NCBI GenBank assembly: GCA_934408725.1
Contig: CAKRVB010000001.1
Span: 1 to 64,000, forward strand
Reading direction: 5' to 3'
DNA length: 64,000 nucleotides
Source of the DNA: an uncultured Marvinbryantia sp.
GTDB taxonomy: Bacteria > Bacillota > Clostridia > Lachnospirales > Lachnospiraceae
Both the position numbers and the translations under genes were made by a program. Below, piece after piece: positions 59,905 through 64,000 of this stretch. The stretch's first letter is position 1, and each line of letters starts with the position of its first letter. A model generated the notes under the pieces. It ran no database searches. It was not told the origin of the DNA and was given only the letters and a program-made list of their open reading frames with translations.

Positions 59905-60075
59905 TTAGATTCCATTACTCTGACTTACAATTTTTTTGAAGATATTATTGACCAGACTGGTCAGCTGACTTTTGAAAATGATGACAAGACCAATCAGAAC
60001 AACCAGGATCAGAATAATCTCCACTGTTCCAATTCCATCCTCTTCTTCATAAAGCCGCTTTAAAAAGTTCTTCAT
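59905..60075 (-). CDS. flp: Flp1-type pilin
   Basis: A 56-residue reading not longer than typical Flp pilins: MKNFLKRLYEEEDGIGTVEI, then a hydrophobic stretch ILILVVLIGLVIIF and a polar end. Cleavage after G14 would leave Glu at position +5, the classic type IVb prepilin site for TadV. The ATG at 60075 lies eight bases after AAAGGAGG. It should be the main subunit of the Tad pilus. It is placed between tadC and the DUF5702 gene. Confidence 0.85.
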   Translation of the reverse strand: MKNFLKRLYEEEDGIGTVEIILILVVLIGLVIIFKSQLTSLVNNIFKKIVSQSNGI

Positions 60076-60102
60076 ATGCATCACCTCCTTTCCCAGGCAT
60101 TT

Positions 60103-61479
60103 TTAAAATGACATCATCGCCGGCACAATCAGAATCACAAGTACCACTAACAGCATCAGGATCATAGGGAATAACAGCTTGGTTCCCGCCTCTTCTCCCA
60201 TTTTCTTTGCCAGTTGCCTTCTCTCTTCCATTGCCTCTTTTGCCTCTTCCAACAGCAAATCCGTCATTCCTTCCGCGCTTTTCTGCAGACCACCTGACAA
60301 AATCGTCCCCAGCCTGATATAACAGGTATGTTCGCATCGCCTTCCAAATCGTTCATACGCTTTTGCCTCTGAAATGCCACTTTTCATTTCATTGCAGGCT
60401 GTTACCATCTCTTCATAGGCCCAGCGTGGTTTCCCCGCATTTCTGGTTTGCTGATATTCTTCTGCAATTCTGGTAAACGCATTTTCTATCGTAAGCCCGG
60501 CATTTAACAACATTCCCATCTTAAACACTACATCTGGATAATCCAGAATCAGCTGTTTTCTTCGATTCTCATCTGCTTTTCGAAATTCCTCACTTTTACT
60601 GATATATCCTCCTGCCCCCAAAAGGATCACCAGAAGCAATCCAATTCCCATCATTGACTTTTCTGCTTCTGTCCAGGTAATTATTCGCCCATCTATTTCT
60701 TCAGGCAACTGCAGCTTACTCTTCTGAACACTTTCCTTCTTCGCATTCTTTACTGCCTGATTCAAATCAAAGCGAATCTGTTCTTCCTCCGTCCGGAGCT
60801 CCGGATACAAATGCAGCGCAAGCTCATACAGTTCTTCTTTTTCTTCACAGGTCAACATTGCTGTCAAAGTCAGGATTTTTCCCTGCTCCGACAATTCTGC
60901 TATAATATTTCCATTTTCATCTATCAGACCTGTCGGATTTTGAATCCACTGAACTGTCACTTCCCCTGCCTGAAGCTCAGAGGGCAGACAGATCTGTTTA
61001 CGGACTTCATCTACTGATTCATTTTCTCCCAATATAACCTGCTGAATCTCCTGTTCAGCCAGCTTTAACAAATCTATCTTTTCCTGTTCTGTATAGTTTC
61101 TCTCTTCCAGCTCCAGATAAATCTCTTCTGTTTCCGCAGTGCCCTGTATATCTGCCATCAGAAGATATGTATTACTTCCCTGTCCCTTTTCCGGGCGCTC
61201 CAGTGAATAAGAATCCAGTATCCTTTCTTTTCCCCCGATGCTGCCTTCCACTACCGCCAGAAATGCCAGACCTGCTGTCAGAAAAATCAGCATATTTTCC
61301 AGTCTGGCCTTTTCTCGCTCTGCATCCTTCTGATGACTTTCCGGAATTCTTGCCTGTATCCAGGCAGCCCCCTTGCGAAAAGGCTTTCGATACCACGCAG
61401 TGTCTTCCGGCACTTCCTGCGTTGCTGATAGCAAAACCAGTATTCCAACCATCAACACCATTCCCCAGTACATCCACAT
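60103..61479 (-). CDS. tadC: TadC-like type II secretion F-domain membrane protein with large insert
   Basis: The 458-residue protein has one N-terminal helix, another near residue 65, then about 190 polar residues, and a T2SSF domain (about 300-458) with LILDYPDVVFKMGMLLNAG, YERFGRRCEHTCYIRLGTIL and the C-terminal helix LLFPMILMLLVVLVILIVPA. TadC works with TadB as the membrane platform of the pilus machine. The polar insert, with a Glu-rich, repeat-like sequence, is unusual for TadC. Confidence 0.85.
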   Translation of the reverse strand: MWMYWGMVLMVGILVLLSATQEVPEDTAWYRKPFRKGAAWIQARIPESHQKDAEREKARLENMLIFLTAGLAFLAVVEGSIGGKERILDSYSLERPEKGQGSNTYLLMADIQGTAETEEIYLELEERNYTEQEKIDLLKLAEQEIQQVILGENESVDEVRKQICLPSELQAGEVTVQWIQNPTGLIDENGNIIAELSEQGKILTLTAMLTCEEKEELYELALHLYPELRTEEEQIRFDLNQAVKNAKKESVQKSKLQLPEEIDGRIITWTEAEKSMMGIGLLLVILLGAGGYISKSEEFRKADENRRKQLILDYPDVVFKMGMLLNAGLTIENAFTRIAEEYQQTRNAGKPRWAYEEMVTACNEMKSGISEAKAYERFGRRCEHTCYIRLGTILSGGLQKSAEGMTDLLLEEAKEAMEERRQLAKKMGEEAGTKLLFPMILMLLVVLVILIVPAMMSF

Positions 61480-61481
61480 CC

Positions 61482-62219
61482 TTACACCTCAATCTCCACA
61501 ATCCTTTTCCCCCAGACTACTGCTGCCAGATACACCCCAAGTGCCACTGTCATAATCAAAATTCCTGCCAGATTGTGATACATTCCATCCAGAAATCCAG
61601 GCGAAACAGTCTGAACATACAGTAAAATCAGACAGGGAATCAGACTCATCATATTCTGCTCCATTTTCTTTGCCGACAAAATAACCTGTATTTCTTTTCT
61701 GGTCTCATTCTTCTGTGCAATGCTCTGTACTGTATTTCGGATAATTGCAATCAGATTTCCTCCCGATCTTTTGGATATGGCAAAGATTTCTGCAAAATTG
61801 CGGATATCTTCTATGCCGCTGCGTATTGCCAGCGACTGTAGCAGTTCTTCCAGATTCTGATTCATCCTCAACTGACTGACAATCGCTTGAAATTCCTGAA
61901 CTATCATGTCTGTTTCCTTATATACCAATAGCAGCTCTTTTAGCGCATCTGCAAAAGCAGTTTCTACTGAATATCCGGCAGTCAGAGATGTGATCACGGT
62001 CTGCATAGCCATCAGAAACTGTTCTTCCAGATTCTGTCGACGCTTCTGACAGAGTCTTTCCCGCTGTATTTTTAAAAATGATTTTAAGAATAACAGTCCG
62101 ATTAGGAAAACAATTACAGAGCGATAAAACAGATAGCTGATCACACCATCCAACACCAGAAACATTGCTGCATAGTTTGCATATTCTTTTCTGGAGAACT
62201 GGTACTTTGTATAATCCAT
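61482..62219 (-). CDS. tadB: TadB-like inner-membrane platform protein
   Basis: This 245-residue protein has two N-terminal helices, a T2SSF domain with FLMAMQTVITSLTAGYSVET, SGIEDIRNFAEIFAISKRSGGN (here shortened: IEDIRNFAEIFAISKRSGG) and two C-terminal helices. It directly follows tadA (ATG right after the TAG stop) and precedes tadC, the standard gene order. Confidence 0.88.
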   Translation of the reverse strand: MDYTKYQFSRKEYANYAAMFLVLDGVISYLFYRSVIVFLIGLLFLKSFLKIQRERLCQKRRQNLEEQFLMAMQTVITSLTAGYSVETAFADALKELLLVYKETDMIVQEFQAIVSQLRMNQNLEELLQSLAIRSGIEDIRNFAEIFAISKRSGGNLIAIIRNTVQSIAQKNETRKEIQVILSAKKMEQNMMSLIPCLILLYVQTVSPGFLDGMYHNLAGILIMTVALGVYLAAVVWGKRIVEIEV

Positions 62220-63443
62220 CTACATCAGCCCTGCCCGTTCTAATTTCCTGATCTGCTGTAATTCTCCTTTTTTTACCAATGTACCATACACTTTATCTCC
62301 GCCTTTTTTGTGTTCCTCAAATTCATATAGTGTGTGTGTCAGAATCTCTTCTTTTTCATAGCTATACCCGGTAATCTCCAATATTTCCAATACCTTTCTG
62401 GATCGATCCCGCATTCTTCCAAGATGTACCATAATATCCAGTCCGGAAGCAATCTGTCTGCGTACAGCAGACACCGGTAAATCCATACCCATTAAAATCA
62501 TTGTCTCGAGTCTTGCCAGCATATCCCTCGGACTGTTTCCGTGACCGGTAGACAGACTCCCATCGTGGCCATTATTCATAGCCTGAATCATATCGATCGT
62601 CTCTTCTCCACGCACTTCTCCAACAATCACACGATCTGGTCTCATTCGCAGGCTTGCTTTGATCAGATCACGGATCGTGATCTCATGATCCCCCTGGGTA
62701 TTTCCTTTTCGCGCTTCCAGACGCACCAGATTCGCCACACCTCTGATCTGCAGTTCTGCATTATCCTCAATGGTAATAATTCGCTCTTCCTTTGGTATAT
62801 AATTAGACAATGCATTTAAAAATGTTGTCTTTCCTGATCCTGTTCCTCCACTGATGAAAATGTTATAGCCCGCCTTTACCAGTTTCTCCAGAAAATCTAC
62901 AGCATCTGAAGTCACTGCACCCCAGGCAATCAACTGATTCATTTCAATGGGATGAGCTGGAAATTGCCGTACTGTAATAATCGGTCCATTTAATGCAACC
63001 GGCGGTAACACCATACTGACTCTTGCTCCATTTTCCAGTCTGGCATCTACAATCGGCACGGTCGCATTAACAATCCGATTGCTTTTTGCCGCAATACTCT
63101 GCACCAGATCCTCTATCTTTTCCCTGTTCTGAAATCCTTTTTCCCATTTTCTGATATGTCCATTTTCTTCAATAAAAATGCCATCCAGCCCATTTACCAT
63201 GATCTCTGTCACCTGATTATTGTCCACCAGCTCCTGTAGAATATCCAGTTTTCTCACTGCATTAAACAATTCCGTGCGTAACTGCCCCCTCCTTTTCAGG
63301 CTATAATAATGTCCACTGTTCTTCTCCATCAGCAAGCGGTCAATCTGTTCACAGATCTCTTCGTCCTTTAAATCTCTGGACGTATCCAGTCTGTTCAGAA
63401 GCTTCTGCTGCAGTTCTGCAAATTCTGTCTGTTCTCTGTTCAT
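62220..63443 (-). CDS. tadA: TadA/CpaF secretion ATPase
   Basis: The start at 63443 (MNREQTEF) overlaps the previous stop (ATGA) and follows GAGGAA, giving 407 residues. CpaF features include EIMVNGLDGIFIEENG, RIVNATVPIVDARLENGARV, Walker A FISGGTGSGKTTFLNAL, the Asp-box IIT-IEDNAELQI, and Walker B-region RPDRVIVGEVRGEE. It drives pilus assembly as a hexameric ATPase in the cytoplasm. Confidence 0.94.
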   Translation of the reverse strand: MNREQTEFAELQQKLLNRLDTSRDLKDEEICEQIDRLLMEKNSGHYYSLKRRGQLRTELFNAVRKLDILQELVDNNQVTEIMVNGLDGIFIEENGHIRKWEKGFQNREKIEDLVQSIAAKSNRIVNATVPIVDARLENGARVSMVLPPVALNGPIITVRQFPAHPIEMNQLIAWGAVTSDAVDFLEKLVKAGYNIFISGGTGSGKTTFLNALSNYIPKEERIITIEDNAELQIRGVANLVRLEARKGNTQGDHEITIRDLIKASLRMRPDRVIVGEVRGEETIDMIQAMNNGHDGSLSTGHGNSPRDMLARLETMILMGMDLPVSAVRRQIASGLDIMVHLGRMRDRSRKVLEILEITGYSYEKEEILTHTLYEFEEHKKGGDKVYGTLVKKGELQQIRKLERAGLM

Positions 63444-64000
63444 TTTTTCCATTCCTCGCTGCTCAGTAATGTTCGTACATAATTTCCCATCTCACTGTTC
63501 ACCAGCTGTTCCAGTGCATACTCCCCAAGTGCTGTCGGCTCCGCAAATGGCAGTTGCAGATAAACCGTCTCATTCAATATGTCATCGCACTCCATCTCTT
63601 TTAAAAGCTTCTCATACTGTGCCACTTTCGCTTTCGCCATTATCCCCTCACAGACAGGACTGAAGATCCGGGTGCAGGCCGACAGCAATGGAATCTGTTC
63701 CTCTGCCGTACCTTCAAGATCCAGAATAACCGTCTCATATCCTCCAAGAGAGGTTACTGCCTCCAGCAGACTCAGCCACTCTTCCTGGCTCACTTCCCGC
63801 AGATCTCCGGCAGAATAAGCCGGCGGCACATAGGCCAGATTTCCTAAATGCTGTACAATTGCCTGTACTTTAAAAATTACATTTCCCTTATTCTGTCGTA
63901 CAAAATACATCACATCCGTGATATCGGCCCCATAATTTTGTCCTGTTAATATGGACAATCCGGCGCACTCCTCCAGATTCAGATACAATACCGACTGCTT
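63440..64000 (-). CDS. tadZ: TadZ/CpaE-like ATPase, C-terminal part (cut by window edge)
   Basis: The frame is open to the last base of the window, so the gene continues beyond it. The visible 186 residues include KQSVLYLNLEECAGL (a beta strand after a P-loop), MYFVRQNKGN, the Walker B-like YETVILDLEG and a MinD-like RIFSPVCEG segment. TadZ proteins place the pilus machine at its site in the cell. Position before tadA supports the call. Confidence 0.78.
   Translation of the reverse strand, partial: KQSVLYLNLEECAGLSILTGQNYGADITDVMYFVRQNKGNVIFKVQAIVQHLGNLAYVPPAYSAGDLREVSQEEWLSLLEAVTSLGGYETVILDLEGTAEEQIPLLSACTRIFSPVCEGIMAKAKVAQYEKLLKEMECDDILNETVYLQLPFAEPTALGEYALEQLVNSEMGNYVRTLLSSEEWKK

Noticed and set aside
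1-64000. CRISPR arrays, tRNA or rRNA genes, prophage
   Set aside because: No regularly spaced direct repeats, no tRNA T-loop sequence and no phage structural or integrase genes were noticed on reading both strands; a tRNAscan and CRISPR search would confirm.

Overview
The window looks like a stretch of chromosome from a gut Firmicute of the family Lachnospiraceae (Blautia / Mediterraneibacter / Ruminococcus-like). This rests on protein families seen mainly there (short DUF4317 protein, DUF6382-FHA and DUF5702 proteins in a Tad pilus operon, Flp1-type pilin), strong AGGAGG ribosome sites, sigma-A promoters with 16-17 bp spacers, and anaerobic corrinoid chemistry. The genus is not certain. I see no rRNA, tRNA, CRISPR array, prophage or intact insertion sequence.

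Layout. 1-5 kb: the start of asnS, a well-expressed ureidoglycine/alanine-glyoxylate-type aminotransferase, a short DUF4317 protein, a YczE-like membrane protein, and a secreted amidase fused to a penicillin-recognising-type serine hydrolase domain. 4.9-11.9 kb: a minus-strand operon with its own promoter: a fused AllF-AllG (oxamic transcarbamylase subunits), carbamate kinase, an LctP-type permease, a 67-residue membrane protein, and a regulator that joins an Xre-like HTH to GntR/FCD. With the aminotransferase this makes a plausible ATP-yielding route from ureidoglycine or oxalurate through carbamoyl phosphate. The third subunit, AllH (DUF2877), lies far away at 35.6-36.4 kb behind a GNAT gene, and a second, broken AllH copy lies at 22.7-23.1 kb. 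11.97-12.6 kb: deletion-scarred remnants of a hydrolase + TauE gene pair whose intact copy is at 25.0-26.7 kb.

12.6-22.5 kb: a pentose/hexose operon (RpiR regulator, ADP-dependent-type sugar kinase, ribose-type ABC transporter, D-lyxose isomerase, an rpiB scrap, ribokinase-like kinase, xylulokinase) that would take D-lyxose or a similar sugar to xylulose-5-phosphate. 23.1-41.9 kb: mixed housekeeping and accessory genes: MarR-MATE, hydrolase-TauE, trpF, LysR, a tandem methyltransferase, a stand-alone HyuA, an aldose epimerase, glyoxalase-like, DegV and flavin reductase proteins, GNAT-AllH, an aldo/keto reductase, an M20 hydrolase, a RhaM-like protein, an Rpn nuclease and an MBL-fold hydrolase.

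42-54.2 kb: minus-strand genes for methyl transfer through corrinoid proteins (methyl-THF:corrinoid methyltransferase, two corrinoid proteins, a RACo-type activator, DUF2284, a PucR-type regulator) followed by a BtuFCD-like transporter whose binding protein carries a NEAT-like domain, and a GH36 alpha-galactosidase. No substrate-specific methyltransferase is present. 54.3-64 kb: thymidine kinase and a Tad/Flp pilus operon running off the right edge, with a 56-residue Flp pilin at 59905-60075.
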